A stretch of DNA of 64,000 nt from Ureibacillus thermophilus. Lineage in GTDB: Bacteria > Bacillota > Bacilli > Bacillales_A > Planococcaceae. Location: assembly GCF_004331915.1 (NCBI RefSeq), contig NZ_CP036528.1, forward strand, positions 2,953,326 through 3,017,325, written 5' to 3'. Shown here one piece after another: positions 27,141 through 37,671 of the stretch. A model generated the notes under the pieces. It saw only the letters and a program-made list of their open reading frames with translations, had not been told where the DNA came from and did no database searches. Position 1 is the first letter of the stretch, and every line of letters begins with the position of its first letter. A program made the translations under genes and the position numbers.

Positions 27141-28220
27141 TTAATGTTTCCATAATGCCGGAATCAATCCTCTTAATACCCCTAATTTTTCAAAAGCATC
27201 TGCATTGCCGTTTAAGAAGCCATACTCACCTAAAGGTTTTTCCGATTGATGGACAGCTTTAACAACGCGGTCTGTAATGGAGCGATTCAATTTCCATACT
27301 AAATTGGCAAGCCGCTTCTCGCCTTTTAATCTGCCGCCAAGCACTTCATCAATGTGTTTTTCATATTCATCCACGTTGTTTTCCTCAATGCATTCAATGG
27401 CGATTTTTCCTGAGATGCAAGCACAGTCAATGCCACCGCCATGCAAAGCGGAAACAAGCCCTGCAGCATCGCCGGTTAATAACACATTGTCATATACTAA
27501 CTTCTTCGGACGGACAACTGGACAAATGCCTCCTAATTTGCGGGATCTTTCATAATCGGATAAGCCTTCTTTTTCAAGAATGCGTTCAAGTTCTTGCCAA
27601 GGATTTAAATCATTTTCTGTAAAAAAGATAATACCTATATTTGCTTCCTGTTCAGATTTCGGGAAAATCCAATAATAACCATTATAATGTTCTTCCAATG
27701 CAGCCTTTAACCGCCCCAACCATGAACTAAAATCTCCATGGAGCGTATATTGAGCCGTAATACCTGCATTCTCCTTGTAAAATGTGCTAAAACCATAAAC
27801 TCGTGATGTAACCGATGGCGCCCCTGTACTGTCTATAACCCAATCATAATGTTTTCTTAATTCCTCATATTTTTCTTTTGAAATCGGCGAATTTTCAATT
27901 ACATTGACGCCCAAGCTTTTTGCTTCCTCTGCCAATCCTCTTTGCCATTCACTCCGGTCAATCATCCAAATGTTCACTTTTTCATCTAATGGAAAGGTGT
28001 ATAAATGTTCAATTTCCAATTCCAGCTGGTCCACTTTAAATCGAACCCCGTATTTTGGCTCTCCCAATAAATTTAACGTATCGAAAAAGCCTTCTGCACA
28101 GCGGATATCATCACCCACTTTGTAACGTTCAAACAAATCCACCTGAAACCCTTTTTTTGCACCTTCTATTGCTGCCGTCAATCCTGCTGGTCCACCGCCA
28201 ATAATCGCAACTTTTGTCAT
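27141..28220 (-). CDS. geranylgeranyl-reductase-family FAD oxidoreductase
   Basis: A 359-residue flavoprotein. The start at ATG 28220 follows GGGGGGC and begins with the FAD-binding VAIIGGGPAGLTAAIEGAKK. Further motifs are CAEGFF, VIDSTGAPS and LLTGDAAGLVSALHGGGI, the geranylgeranyl reductase/FixC-like pattern. Substrate in this bacterium is unknown; polyprenyl or quinone reduction is plausible. Monocistronic. Confidence 0.83.
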   Translation of the reverse strand: MTKVAIIGGGPAGLTAAIEGAKKGFQVDLFERYKVGDDIRCAEGFFDTLNLLGEPKYGVRFKVDQLELEIEHLYTFPLDEKVNIWMIDRSEWQRGLAEEAKSLGVNVIENSPISKEKYEELRKHYDWVIDSTGAPSVTSRVYGFSTFYKENAGITAQYTLHGDFSSWLGRLKAALEEHYNGYYWIFPKSEQEANIGIIFFTENDLNPWQELERILEKEGLSDYERSRKLGGICPVVRPKKLVYDNVLLTGDAAGLVSALHGGGIDCACISGKIAIECIEENNVDEYEKHIDEVLGGRLKGEKRLANLVWKLNRSITDRVVKAVHQSEKPLGEYGFLNGNADAFEKLGVLRGLIPALWKH

Positions 28221-28510
28221 TGGAAGCCCCCCTATATAAAAAAATATTTTCTTTCTCCATTTTAACATCCTTTATTTTCTAATTTGGAAAATAAGACCAA
28301 ACAAAATAAAATTCTATTTAAATCGCAACAAGAGTAAATTCTTATTTTTTTAATTATACACTCGAATAGTCTAAATTTTTCTGCATTTCATATAATAAAG
28401 AAAAATATATACTGCCTAAATCATTAATTAATATTGCATTTCAAATTAAAAGAATATAAAATGAATTTAATTATATATCGACTTATTTCAATTCAATATT
28501 GTTTTGAAGT

Positions 28511-28684
28511 AAGGATAGAGGTGCAAAGACCAAGAGTACACAGTTTGAGGATAATGAGGTCCTATGACAATTGTGGAAAGGGGGATTTGCCGAAGTCTCT
28601 AGAAACTCATTTTTCTAGAGGCTGGTTCTGCATTGAATAAGTGCAGGACTGTCATATAGGAAACTATATGGAGGGCTATCTTAC
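28511..28684 (+). promoter_or_regulatory. lysine riboswitch (L box)
   Basis: L-box landmarks occur in order: AGAGGTGCAAAGACCAAGAG, GAGGTCCTATG, GGAAAGGGGGATTTGCCGAAG-type block (about 28575-28594), the CTAGAAACTC/CTAGAG helix, CTGGTTCTGC, GCAGGACTGTCA and GGAGGGCTATC. A terminator and dapA follow. Lysine should repress dapA. Confidence 0.92.
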
Positions 28685-28705
28685 GCAAAAAATTTATTCT
28701 TTTTT

Positions 28706-28736
28706 GCAACAGCGAGGCTCTTCGTTGTTGCTTTTT
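28706..28736 (+). terminator. terminator of the lysine riboswitch
   Basis: GCAACAGCGA pairs with TCGTTGTTGC around GGCTCT, followed by TTTTT. It is the expression-platform hairpin ahead of dapA. Confidence 0.88.
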
Positions 28737-28795
28737 GCGTTTAATTGAAAATTGCCCTTCTCCATTACAAAAAATGAAAAGGATGTGGAGAAGAA

Positions 28796-29689
28796 ATGAA
28801 TTTTGGAAGAGTATTAACTGCAATGGTAACGCCATTTGACCAAAATGGTGACGTAGATTTTGAAGCTACGGAAAGATTAGTTCATCATTTAATGGAAAAC
28901 GGAACAGATGGTTTAATCGTCTGTGGAACAACTGGAGAATCTCCTACATTAACAGAAACCGAAAAAGTCGAACTTTTCAAATTTGTCAAAAAAGTCGTAA
29001 ATGGCAGAATTCCAGTAATCGCCGGTACAGGTTCTTATAACACAAGAGCCTCCATTGAACTCACAAAAAAAGCGGAAGAAGCTGGCGTTGATGGTGTCAT
29101 GCTTGTCACTCCATACTACAATAAGCCAAATCAAGAAGGTATGTATGAACATTTTAAAAGCATTGCACAAAGTACAAAACTTCCAGTGATTTTATATAAC
29201 ATCCCTGGACGCAGTGTAGTCAATTTATCTGTTGACACAGTGGCCCGTCTTGCAAAAATTCCTAATATTGTTGCCATTAAAGAGGCAAGCGGGAATTTAG
29301 AGACCATGGCGCAAATTATTGAAAATACGCCAGAAAATTTCTCCCTTTACAGTGGAGATGACAGTTTAACATTACCTGTATTAGCAATTGGAGGAATTGG
29401 CGTTATTTCCGTTGCTTCTCACATTATTGGGAACGAAATGCAAACCATGATTCAACATTTCTTAAACGGCAATATTCAAAAAGCAGCAAAAGAACATCGA
29501 AGACTATTACCGGTTATGAAAGGAATGTTCATCGCTCCAAACCCTGCTCCGATAAAGGCAGCCTTGAACTTAAAAGGAATTTCTGTTGGAGGCGTGCGTT
29601 TGCCTCTAGTGCCATTGAACGAAGAACAACAAAAAACAATGGAGTTCTTGTTAAAAAATTTTGATTTAAAATTAGAATTGATCTCTTAA
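28796..29689 (+). CDS. dapA: 4-hydroxy-tetrahydrodipicolinate synthase
   Basis: A 297-residue DapA of normal length. It condenses pyruvate with aspartate semialdehyde, the first step of the lysine/diaminopimelate branch, and also leads to spore dipicolinate. Signatures are GTTGESPTLTETEK, TPYYNKPNQEGMYEHF, the YNIPGR motif with its Tyr, and the Schiff-base lysine in AIKEASGN near residue 162. It stands alone behind a lysine riboswitch. This fits a lysine-containing peptidoglycan. Confidence 0.95.
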   Translation: MNFGRVLTAMVTPFDQNGDVDFEATERLVHHLMENGTDGLIVCGTTGESPTLTETEKVELFKFVKKVVNGRIPVIAGTGSYNTRASIELTKKAEEAGVDGVMLVTPYYNKPNQEGMYEHFKSIAQSTKLPVILYNIPGRSVVNLSVDTVARLAKIPNIVAIKEASGNLETMAQIIENTPENFSLYSGDDSLTLPVLAIGGIGVISVASHIIGNEMQTMIQHFLNGNIQKAAKEHRRLLPVMKGMFIAPNPAPIKAALNLKGISVGGVRLPLVPLNEEQQKTMEFLLKNFDLKLELIS

Positions 29690-29690
29690 T

Positions 29691-29720
29691 CCTGCCCATT
29701 TCTGGCAGGTTTTTTTATTT
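29691..29720 (+). terminator. terminator after dapA
   Basis: CCTGCC pairs with GGCAGG around 7 nt, followed by TTTTTTTATTT. Confidence 0.88.
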
Positions 29721-29835
29721 TTCATTTACGCTGACATGAATAATGAAGTGATAGGAAAAACAAAATCAATATTGTAAAATAGCACTTGTGAAACCAAGAC
29801 ATCACAACATTTCAGCTGACTTGGAGGATTCTATT

Positions 29836-31131
29836 TTGCTTAACTTAGTTTTAGCCCTCTTCATTTTTATCCTTACACTATTCCTCATTATTCGGCAGCC
29901 AAAAAATATCAATATCGGATGGATTGCTTGCGGCGGTGCAGCCCTTGCATTGCTAGCAGGTGTTGTAGAATGGAAAGATGTTTTTGCAGTCGTGGATATT
30001 ACCTGGAATGCCACCTTGTTATTTATTGCCATTATTATCATTTCATTAATATTAGACCAAATCGGTTTATTTGAATGGGCTGCATTGCACATGGCGCGCA
30101 TCGCAAAAGGAAACGGCATCAGAATGTTCGTTTACGTTACAGTTTTGGGCGCTTTTGTTTCAGCCTTTTTCTCCAATGACGGGGCGGCATTAATTTTAAC
30201 GCCGATTGTTCTTGCGATGGTTCGAAATTTGCAATTTAGCGAAAAGATGATTTTCCCTTTTATTATGGCAAGCGGATTTATTGCGGATACGACTTCCCTT
30301 CCCTTTTTAATCAGCAATTTAGTGAATGTGATTGCAGCTGATTTTTTTGGAATAAGTTTTAAAGAATATGCTTTGCGGATGATTGTGCCGAATTTATTTT
30401 CATTAATAGCAACAATCGTTGTGCTCTTTTTATATTTCCGCAAATCCATTCCATCAAAGTACGATGTCAAAATGCTTAAAAATCCTCAAGAAGCCATTCG
30501 GGATAAAAAGTTGTTTATATTGGCATGGCCGGTGATGATAATTTTATTAATTGGCTATTTTACGGCGGAACTTATACATATTCCTGTTTGCATCATCGGT
30601 TGGATTATGTCCATTTTCTTATTAGCTTTAGCTTGGAAAAGCCCTGCCGTCAATTTAAAGGCGGTCATTAAAGGAGCGCCATGGAATATTGTCTTTTTCT
30701 CCATCGGAATGTATTTAGTAGTCTACGGTCTTGGGAATGCCGGCTTTACTAAAGCTATTGCTTCTTTAATCGAATGGACTGCCCAGGGGGGGTTATTTGC
30801 GGCAGCGATTGGAATGGGCTATATTTCGGCTTTTCTTTCTTCTATTATGAACAACTTGCCGGCAATCATGATTGACTCATTAGCCATTGCAGAAACAAAC
30901 ACATCCGGCGCCATTCGAGATGCGCTTATTTTCGCCAATGTCATTGGTTCGGATTTAGGACCGAAAATTACACCGATTGGCTCCCTTGCCACCCTTGTAT
31001 GGCTGCATGTACTGAAAACAAAAGGAATCAAAATTTCCTGGGGTACTTATTTTAAAATGGGAATTGTACTGACGATTCCAATATTATTTTTCACATTAGC
31101 CGGTTTATATTTAACCTTGTTATTGTATTAA
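29836..31131 (+). CDS. arsB: ArsB/NhaD-type membrane ion transporter
   Basis: A TTG start at 29836, eight bases after GGAGG, gives 431 residues with about eleven hydrophobic helices, the length of ArsB. Family signatures are [47 protein letters not shown] and [18 protein letters not shown]. ArsB exports arsenite from the cell. No arsR or arsC is next to it, so an anion transporter of related function is possible and the symbol is provisional. Confidence 0.78.
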   Translation: MLNLVLALFIFILTLFLIIRQPKNINIGWIACGGAALALLAGVVEWKDVFAVVDITWNATLLFIAIIIISLILDQIGLFEWAALHMARIAKGNGIRMFVYVTVLGAFVSAFFSNDGAALILTPIVLAMVRNLQFSEKMIFPFIMASGFIADTTSLPFLISNLVNVIAADFFGISFKEYALRMIVPNLFSLIATIVVLFLYFRKSIPSKYDVKMLKNPQEAIRDKKLFILAWPVMIILLIGYFTAELIHIPVCIIGWIMSIFLLALAWKSPAVNLKAVIKGAPWNIVFFSIGMYLVVYGLGNAGFTKAIASLIEWTAQGGLFAAAIGMGYISAFLSSIMNNLPAIMIDSLAIAETNTSGAIRDALIFANVIGSDLGPKITPIGSLATLVWLHVLKTKGIKISWGTYFKMGIVLTIPILFFTLAGLYLTLLLY

Positions 31132-31195
31132 TTTTTTCCTACGTCTAATATTTGTCATGATGGTTAAAATAGTATCGTATATAAAAAACGAAAAA

Positions 31196-31374
31196 AGAGA
31201 CTGTCCATAAAGTGTAAACTTTCCGGACAGTTCATTCTAATCGTAAAATTCTTTGAAACATCTTTGCTCCTGCGGTAGTCACATTAAACGCGCCTCCTCG
31301 TCGCAATCTAAACTTGTGCGACAACCGCAAAGGGGGCGTCTCAAAATAACTTTTCAGACGCCCCTTTTCTACAA
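31196..31374. repeat. dispersed repeat family 2, copy at 31.2 kb
   Basis: It shares with the 13.8-kb copy the left hairpin (GACTGTCCATAAAGTG ... CTTTCCGGACAGTTC), the block GCTCCTGCGGTAGTCACATT, and the right hairpin GGGGGCGTCTC / AGACGCCCC. It sits between convergent arsB-like and spore-protein genes. Confidence 0.85.
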
Positions 31375-31379
31375 ACTCA

Positions 31380-31580
31380 TTATTCAGATTTTCCTTGCAA
31401 TTGTTGCTGCGCTATTTGCACAAGACGTTTCGTAATTTCCCCACCAACAGAACCGTTAGCACGAGATGAAGTATCTGGTGAAAGATTTACGCCAAACTCT
31501 TGTGCGATTTCATATTTCATTTGATTTAAAGCAGCTTCTGCACCAGGGAACACCAATTTATTTGAACTGCGGTTTGCCAT
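31380..31580 (-). CDS. alpha/beta-type small acid-soluble spore protein
   Basis: A 66-residue SASP. AAGGAGG selects ATG 31580. It has the family signatures [10 protein letters not shown] and [16 protein letters not shown], including the Glu-Phe/Ala GPR protease site region. These proteins coat and protect spore DNA and are expressed in the forespore under sigma-G. Confidence 0.95.
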   Translation of the reverse strand: MANRSSNKLVFPGAEAALNQMKYEIAQEFGVNLSPDTSSRANGSVGGEITKRLVQIAQQQLQGKSE

Positions 31581-31749
31581 GTTGTTCACCTCCTTGTGCC
31601 TTTAGAATGTACAAGGAGAAAGTTTTAATACTTTAGAAATCAAGGGAACATTGAGAGTGCTTGGAAAACGATTATGAAATGATGCGTATACAAAATCTTC
31701 CTTCCAAATGGTATCATGAAATAAAAAGGGTACCAATGGGAGGACAAAA

Positions 31750-32166
31750 ATGATTAAACTGCGTGGTCATCATCTTTTTTGCCTTGTGGGTTTTAGAGGA
31801 ATGGGCTATTCAGAAGAATTTGCAGAAAACATGAAAAACATTCATGAAGAGTTAAGAAAGAATCCAAAAACCTTAATTCAACTTATTGATGGTGTAGATC
31901 ATATTTGTGAAAAATACCCAAAATACAAAGAATATCATTGTCTTGATCAAAATATTTTTGATAAAGACAAACAAATATTAGATAAATTAAACTTGCAGGT
32001 TGGACAAACATTAACATGGGAAGAAGTAGAAAACTGCATTCGCAAATATGTAACGCCCGAAGATATTGACGTCATATGCTATCGATGTTCCTGGCGTTCA
32101 CATGGTTTATGCAAAGGCGGAATCCAAAGAATTCTTAATGGAGCAGGCTTGTGGGAAATAAAGTAA
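31750..32166 (+). CDS. DUF1284-family Cys/His-rich protein
   Basis: A 138-residue protein starting MIKLRGHHLFCLVGFRGMGY, the DUF1284 hallmark. Conserved cysteines occur in HICEKYP, YHCLDQ, CYRCSWRSHGLCKGG, suggesting metal or Fe-S binding. Function is unknown. GGGAGG precedes the ATG and a terminator follows. Confidence 0.8.
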   Translation: MIKLRGHHLFCLVGFRGMGYSEEFAENMKNIHEELRKNPKTLIQLIDGVDHICEKYPKYKEYHCLDQNIFDKDKQILDKLNLQVGQTLTWEEVENCIRKYVTPEDIDVICYRCSWRSHGLCKGGIQRILNGAGLWEIK

Positions 32167-32176
32167 AGTTTTTCTT

Positions 32177-32205
32177 AAAAATCTCCAAATAAAGGAGATT
32201 TTTTA
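32177..32205 (+). terminator. terminator after the DUF1284 gene
   Basis: AAAATCTCC pairs with GGAGATTTT around 8 nt, then a T-run. Confidence 0.85.
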
Positions 32206-32346
32206 TTTTGTCAAAATAAATATATTTTTCCCACTATTCTAAAATAACAAAATTTTTAAGGGTTTCAAAAATTCGTGCTAAACTAGAATTGTCCTTTTGG
32301 AGAAAACAATTGTATTTTCACCGAGTATTAATCTTTGGAGGTTTTT

Positions 32347-33567
32347 ATGAAAAACATTTGGAATATATGGAGTAGGATTAGTTTAGTCAGACGAATATTA
32401 ATCGGATTAATTCTAGGTATTCTTTTAGCAATCACAGTACCTAACGCTTTCAGTTGGTTATCGATTTTTGGAAGCTTATTTGTCAGCGCCTTAAAAGCGG
32501 TTGCCCCAGTGCTTGTGTTTGTATTAGTCATCCAGGCAATTGCCAATCACACAAACAGCGGAAAGACAAATATGAAAATGATTTTAGTTCTTTATGCAAT
32601 CGGTACAACAGCAGCAGGTGCCATTGGGGTTATTGCCAGCTTCCTTTTCCCTATAACATTAACATTAAAAATGAGTGCGGAAGATGTAACACCGCCTGAA
32701 GGAATTGCAGAAGTTTTTGAAACATTGCTTTTTAATATTGTTTCCAATCCTGTCAGCGCACTAATGAATGCCAATTATATCGGCATTTTAGCTTGGGCTG
32801 TTGTTCTTGGGATTGTGCTAAAGAAAGCTGCTGATACAACGAAAACCATGATTGACAATCTTTCTGAAGCCATTTCAACCATCGTTAAATGGGTTATTGA
32901 ATTGGCTCCAATAGGTATCATGGGGCTTGTATTTAATGCAATCTCTACAAACGGACTTTCTGCTTTGCTTGAATATGGGAAATTGCTATCCGTATTGCTT
33001 GGCTGTATGTTCTTTGTTGCTTTAGTGGTAAACCCGCTTATCACTTTCATTTGTACGCGCCAAAATCCATATCCTCTTGTTTGGATGACGCTCAAAGAAA
33101 GTGCCATCTTTGCCTTCTTTACTCGAAGTTCCGCAGCCAACATCCCAGTAAATTTAGCTTTATGTGAAAAATTGGGTTTAAATAAAGATACATATTCTGT
33201 ATCGATTCCATTAGGCGCCACAATTAATATGGCTGGTGCTGCCATTACCATTTCTGTATTAACTCTTGCAGCAAGCCACACAATGGGAATTGAAGTCGAT
33301 GTGATGACAGCTATCATTTTAGTGGTGATTTCAGCTATTTCAGCTGCCGGAGCTTCAGGGGTTGCAGGAGGATCATTGTTATTAATTCCAGTTGCATGTA
33401 GTCTATTTGGTATTTCCAATGATATCGCCATGCAAGTGGTTGCAGTCGGATTTATTATCGGGGTATTGCAAGATTCTTGCGAAACAGCATTGAACTCATC
33501 TTCTGACGTATTATTTACGGCTACTGCTGAACTTGCGAAAAAACGCAAAGAAGCAAAAGCAAACTAA
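32347..33567 (+). CDS. sstT: sodium/serine-threonine symporter SstT
   Basis: A 406-residue dicarboxylate/amino-acid:cation symporter family member with the start at ATG 32347 after TTGGAGG. Signatures are [36 protein letters not shown], the [14 protein letters not shown] signature and [19 protein letters not shown]. Length and these motifs match SstT. It imports Ser and Thr with sodium. A terminator follows at 33584. Confidence 0.9.
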   Translation: MKNIWNIWSRISLVRRILIGLILGILLAITVPNAFSWLSIFGSLFVSALKAVAPVLVFVLVIQAIANHTNSGKTNMKMILVLYAIGTTAAGAIGVIASFLFPITLTLKMSAEDVTPPEGIAEVFETLLFNIVSNPVSALMNANYIGILAWAVVLGIVLKKAADTTKTMIDNLSEAISTIVKWVIELAPIGIMGLVFNAISTNGLSALLEYGKLLSVLLGCMFFVALVVNPLITFICTRQNPYPLVWMTLKESAIFAFFTRSSAANIPVNLALCEKLGLNKDTYSVSIPLGATINMAGAAITISVLTLAASHTMGIEVDVMTAIILVVISAISAAGASGVAGGSLLLIPVACSLFGISNDIAMQVVAVGFIIGVLQDSCETALNSSSDVLFTATAELAKKRKEAKAN

Positions 33568-33583
33568 ATATGTATAAAATGAT

Positions 33584-33629
33584 TAAGGCACTGCTCGCAT
33601 TCTTTGTTTACGGAGCAGTGCCTTTAGTC
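33584..33629 (+). terminator. terminator after sstT
   Basis: AAGGCACTGCTC pairs with GAGCAGTGCCTT, followed by TAGTC; the T-run is short, so it may act on both strands. Confidence 0.65.
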
Positions 33630-33674
33630 AAATTCGTCAATATCACCATACAATTCAACGTGTTTTTCCAATTG

Positions 33675-33866
33675 TTAAGTTGCCTCCTTCAAAAATCGCT
33701 TATTATTTTCTAATATTTTAATTACTTGCTGTAGGATTTTCTCTTCCACCACGGGGGTCGAATTTATTTCCTTCCTTATAATTTTGTTCAACTCCAAAAT
33801 TGTGCTGACTTCGAGACGATGCTTTTCTGCTAACTGAAAAGCCCGCTCTAACTGACCGGTTATCAT
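33675..33866 (-). CDS. small helical protein, unrecognised
   Basis: A 63-residue protein starting MITGQLERAFQLAEK; GGGAGG at seven bases favours ATG 33866. It looks like two amphipathic helices rich in Leu, Ile and Glu (LEVSTILELNKII, VVEEKILQQVIKIL). I do not recognise the family; a small regulator is possible by size only. Confidence 0.5.
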   Translation of the reverse strand: MITGQLERAFQLAEKHRLEVSTILELNKIIRKEINSTPVVEEKILQQVIKILENNKRFLKEAT

Positions 33867-34096
33867 CGACATTCCTCCCTTAAAATATAAATATTATTGT
33901 TATTATAACTATATTTTATGATGTTTTTAGAATTTTTTCACCTGTTTTTAAACATTTTTTCTTCTATATATGTTATTATAACATTTTATTTCCTCCATTG
34001 ATGACCACAAGCCTACAATCAAAAAAACTTCATAAGTTTCCAGAATAACGAATATACAAGTAAGTATAATTCGCTTATAAAAAGGAGAGTTATTTC

Positions 34097-35611
34097 TTGT
34101 ATAGGAAACTTAACGAAATAAGGAGCCCATTATTTTTTCATTCAATTCATGATAGACCATTTTCTTCCACAAACAAAAATATCTTCCCTGATGCCCATTC
34201 AGTGAATGTTTCATATTTTGACGGACAAAAGGGGCGCTGGCTAACAACCCTGAATCCTGAACAACTGGAAAAAGCAAAACTAGATGGCAATGAACTTTTA
34301 GCGCCTATTTATTGGGGAAATCCAGAAAAAGTAACCGGTTGGCACCAAATGTACAAACCAGCCAAAATTACTGGCACGCAAATAACTGGCGCTTTTGAAG
34401 ATGCTCATTTTGTCATTCGCGTTCCTGACCATTGGAATGGAAAACTGGTTGTTTCCGGTATCCCGGCAACGAGAAATGAAACAGCCACAGACTTGTTATT
34501 TAGCGATTTTGTCCTTGCAAAGGGATATGCCTTTGCTGCCATCGATAAAGGTTCGCCAGGAAAAGAAGTGGAAGGAGATCCTTTAGCAAAAGTAAAAAAT
34601 GCACTGGCTGATGAAAAAGATTCCATAAAAGAATGGCATCTTCGCTTCAGACAAATAACGAAAGCTGCCCAACATTATTTAACAGAACATTTTAGCCACC
34701 ATCTCATTGACCCAAAGGATACATCCAATCCTGCAAGCAAATTAATCCGTCCTGATCATCCAGTGCCGACCTATGCCATTGGAATTTCAAATGGCGGCTA
34801 TGTTGTTCGCTATGCCCTTGAAAACGATCACCCAGAAAATACTGGAGAAGGGCGTCTCTTTGATGGAGGCGTCGATTGGGAAGGCGTTCTTTGGACAGAA
34901 GAACCCCCAAATCTTATTAGTTCATTGATTCCTGTCGTTAATCATGCGCAACAGGCAATTTATGGAAGCGAAAAAGCAAAAGAAGAAGCCATCAAGGAAT
35001 TATATCAAGCAGGTGTACCAAAAGGTTCTGAAAAGTTATGGCCTTACTATGACCAAATCTATTGGTTTATCACTTTAAACATTTATAGAGACCATTTTGA
35101 CCCGCAAGCGCCAAACCGCTTAAATTGGCAAAATTACTTAAAGTTCAATGAAAATGGCGTCCGCGACCGTTCATTGGATTACATTTTCAAAAATTATCAT
35201 TACGACGAAAGAAGAAAATTCATGAGAGAAAGAATTAAAGAAATTGAAAACACCGGAAATATAAATGTGCCCCTCATCAGCATCACCGGTTCATTAGATG
35301 CGCTCATTTTTCCAGACATCCATGCAAAAGGCTATGAAAAATTGGTCAAACAAGCTGGAAAACAACATTTCCACCGATTATATGTCATCGAAAAAGGAAA
35401 TCATGTAGATGGACTCGTTTGGAATCCATTAACAGATGCCGAAAAAGAACTGCAGCCATTGCTTCCTTATGCCCATCAAACATTTTTGTTGCTTGTGGAT
35501 TGGGTGGAAAAGGGGCTGAAACCTCCTAATAGCCAAACCATTCCAACTCCAACAAACCGTGAAAAAGTGATTGATTTAAAAACAGGCAAAGAAGTAGAGC
35601 CTCGTTTTTAA
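34097..35611 (+). CDS. alpha/beta hydrolase (tannase/hydroxybutyrate-oligomer hydrolase type)
   Basis: A 504-residue protein with a TTG start at 34097 after AAGGAG. The nucleophile elbow is [13 protein letters not shown] (around residue 236), with a likely acid in TGSLDALIF and a His in [11 protein letters not shown], so the Ser-Asp-His triad is complete. It resembles large esterases of the tannase/3HB-oligomer hydrolase group. No secretion signal is evident. The substrate is unknown. Confidence 0.65.
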   Translation: MYRKLNEIRSPLFFHSIHDRPFSSTNKNIFPDAHSVNVSYFDGQKGRWLTTLNPEQLEKAKLDGNELLAPIYWGNPEKVTGWHQMYKPAKITGTQITGAFEDAHFVIRVPDHWNGKLVVSGIPATRNETATDLLFSDFVLAKGYAFAAIDKGSPGKEVEGDPLAKVKNALADEKDSIKEWHLRFRQITKAAQHYLTEHFSHHLIDPKDTSNPASKLIRPDHPVPTYAIGISNGGYVVRYALENDHPENTGEGRLFDGGVDWEGVLWTEEPPNLISSLIPVVNHAQQAIYGSEKAKEEAIKELYQAGVPKGSEKLWPYYDQIYWFITLNIYRDHFDPQAPNRLNWQNYLKFNENGVRDRSLDYIFKNYHYDERRKFMRERIKEIENTGNINVPLISITGSLDALIFPDIHAKGYEKLVKQAGKQHFHRLYVIEKGNHVDGLVWNPLTDAEKELQPLLPYAHQTFLLLVDWVEKGLKPPNSQTIPTPTNREKVIDLKTGKEVEPRF

Positions 35612-35690
35612 GTGAACATAAGCTTTAATTAATCTTCGACATTTGAATAAACTGTACTAATCCAAAAACATCGAAAGAAAGGTAAGATGG

Positions 35691-36230
35691 ATGAACTGTG
35701 ACAGAATAACCGACGGAACCTTTCAAAACCTAAGCCGAAAAAACATGACGTTCGAGGAAGTGTTTGAAGCGATTGTACAGTTTATAAAAAAAGATCCTAC
35801 CGGCAACTTCACCTTAATGTTTGGAACAGATTCGCAAGTTTTCAGTAAAGAAACAAAATTTATTACCGGCATAGTCATACAACAAAAAGGCAAAGGGGTT
35901 TGGGCTTGTTTCCGCAAAGTTATTGTGCCGAGAAGAATGATGAATTTGCATGAACGCATCTCCTATGAAACCTCCTTAACGGAAGAAATCGTGTCGCTCT
36001 TTACGGAAGAGAAAAAAGAACAGCTGATTAACCTCGTATTGCCTCATGTGTATAAAGGAGCCAGCTTCACTATTGAAGGGCATATTGACATTGGATGCGG
36101 AAATCGGAACAAAACGAGCGTCTTTGTCAATGAAATGATTGCCAGAATGCACTCTCTTGGCATTGAAGCGAAAATCAAACCGGATTCCTTTGTCGCTAGC
36201 ACTTATGCCAATCGTTTTACGAAAAAATAA
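35691..36230 (+). CDS. ykuK: ribonuclease H-like protein YkuK family
   Basis: A 179-residue protein with MLFGTDSQV-like MFGTDSQVFSKE, VIVPRRMMNLHERISYET, and IDIGCGNRNKTSVFVNE, characteristic of the YkuK family with a predicted RNase H-like fold. The Asp in GTDSQ and IDIG would be metal ligands. Function is not established. The ATG at 35691 follows AAAGGTAAG. It precedes the second M29 aminopeptidase by 69 bp. Confidence 0.8.
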   Translation: MNCDRITDGTFQNLSRKNMTFEEVFEAIVQFIKKDPTGNFTLMFGTDSQVFSKETKFITGIVIQQKGKGVWACFRKVIVPRRMMNLHERISYETSLTEEIVSLFTEEKKEQLINLVLPHVYKGASFTIEGHIDIGCGNRNKTSVFVNEMIARMHSLGIEAKIKPDSFVASTYANRFTKK

Positions 36231-36299
36231 TAAAGCATTCTGTAATTCAAATTTTCTCAAATATGATAAAATTGGAAATAAACATATGGAGGAAATAGT

Positions 36300-37541
36300 A
36301 TGTTAAAAAATTTCGATGAACTGTTAAGAAAATATGCAAAGCTTTTAGTCACAAAAGGAATCAATGTCCAACCAGGTGATTGGGTAAAAATGACCATCGC
36401 TGTAGACCAAGCACAACTTGCCCGATATATCACAGAAGAAGCCTATGCATTAGGAGCCGAAAAAGTCATTGTCAAATGGAACGATGATGAAATCACAAAA
36501 CTGCATTATCTACACCAGCCAACAGAAGTGCTGACGGACATTCCTCCATATGAAATCGAGGAATCCGAAGACCATGTGTTAAATAAAAAGGTTTCCAGAT
36601 TATCCATTCTATCAAGCGACCCAAGCTTGCTCGACTCAGCGGACCCTGCAAAAGTTGCTGCATTCCAAAAAGCGGCAACTCAAGCTTTTCATGCCCAACG
36701 AAAAGCAACACAAAACAACGATATTAAATGGACGGTTGCAGCAGCGGCTGGCAGCGCTTGGGCAAAAAAAGTGTTTCCTCATTTAAAAACAACGGAAGAA
36801 CAAGTGGATGCGCTATGGAATCAAATTTTTAAAACTTGCCGTGTATATGAAGAAGATCCAATTGCTGCTTGGGAAGCCCATAAAAACAAATTGAATGAAA
36901 AAGCAAAAAAACTAAATGAATACCAATTTGATGCATTGAATTTTAAAGCCCCAGGCACAGATTTCAAATTAGGACTGCCAAAAAATCATATTTGGACATG
37001 CGCAGAAAGCTATAATCCAAAAGGTGAAGAATTTATTGCCAATATGCCGACAGAAGAAATCTTCACTGCACCGGATACCCGCCGCATGGAAGGGGTTGTT
37101 CGCAGCACAAAGCCTTTGAGCTATGCAGGACAATTAATTGAAGGCATAGTTGTCCACTTTAAAGACGGAAAAATTGTGGACATTTCCGCTGAAAAAGGCG
37201 ATGAAGTTATGAAAAAACTTGTCTTTGAAAATGATGGAGCTACCGGCTTAGGAGAAGTGGCGCTTGTTCCAGATCCTTCGCCAATTTCCCAATCCGGCGT
37301 AACTTTCTTTAATACTTTATTTGATGAAAATGCCTCTAACCATATCGCCATCGGTTCTGCTTATCCTTCTACTATTGAAGGAGGCACAAAAATGAATGAA
37401 GAAGAACTGCGTGCCCAAGGTTTAAACATATCCAATGTCCATGTTGACTTCATGATTGGCTCTGCTGAAATGGATATTGACGGTATCCAAAAAGATGGCT
37501 CTATTGTACCAATCTTCCGAAAAGGTGACTGGGCATTCTAA
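36300..37541 (+). CDS. M29-family metallo-aminopeptidase, second copy
   Basis: A 413-residue AmpS-type aminopeptidase with FKAPGTDFKLGLP, GEVALVPDPSPIS, FFNTLFDENASNHIAIG and SAEMDIDGI, the same metal-site blocks as the protein at 4846-6075. The N-terminal half is more diverged between the two than the C-terminal catalytic half. ATGGAGG precedes the ATG. It ends with a terminator. Confidence 0.92.
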   Translation: MLKNFDELLRKYAKLLVTKGINVQPGDWVKMTIAVDQAQLARYITEEAYALGAEKVIVKWNDDEITKLHYLHQPTEVLTDIPPYEIEESEDHVLNKKVSRLSILSSDPSLLDSADPAKVAAFQKAATQAFHAQRKATQNNDIKWTVAAAAGSAWAKKVFPHLKTTEEQVDALWNQIFKTCRVYEEDPIAAWEAHKNKLNEKAKKLNEYQFDALNFKAPGTDFKLGLPKNHIWTCAESYNPKGEEFIANMPTEEIFTAPDTRRMEGVVRSTKPLSYAGQLIEGIVVHFKDGKIVDISAEKGDEVMKKLVFENDGATGLGEVALVPDPSPISQSGVTFFNTLFDENASNHIAIGSAYPSTIEGGTKMNEEELRAQGLNISNVHVDFMIGSAEMDIDGIQKDGSIVPIFRKGDWAF

Positions 37542-37546
37542 ATGGG

Positions 37547-37586
37547 AAAAGGAGAATTTGAGTTTCCTCAAGTTCTCCTTTTTTCT
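37547..37586 (+). terminator. terminator after the second M29 gene
   Basis: AAAAGGAGAATTTGAG pairs with CTCAAGTTCTCCTTTT, then TT. The same AAGGAGAATTTGAG stem recurs at 38477 and 63126. Confidence 0.88.
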
Positions 37587-37671
37587 ATATATCACGCAAA
37601 AAGATTTTCTTTGTAATTTTCTCTTCTTATACCATAATAAAAAAGAGTTTAATTTTTATGGAGGAAATCAA

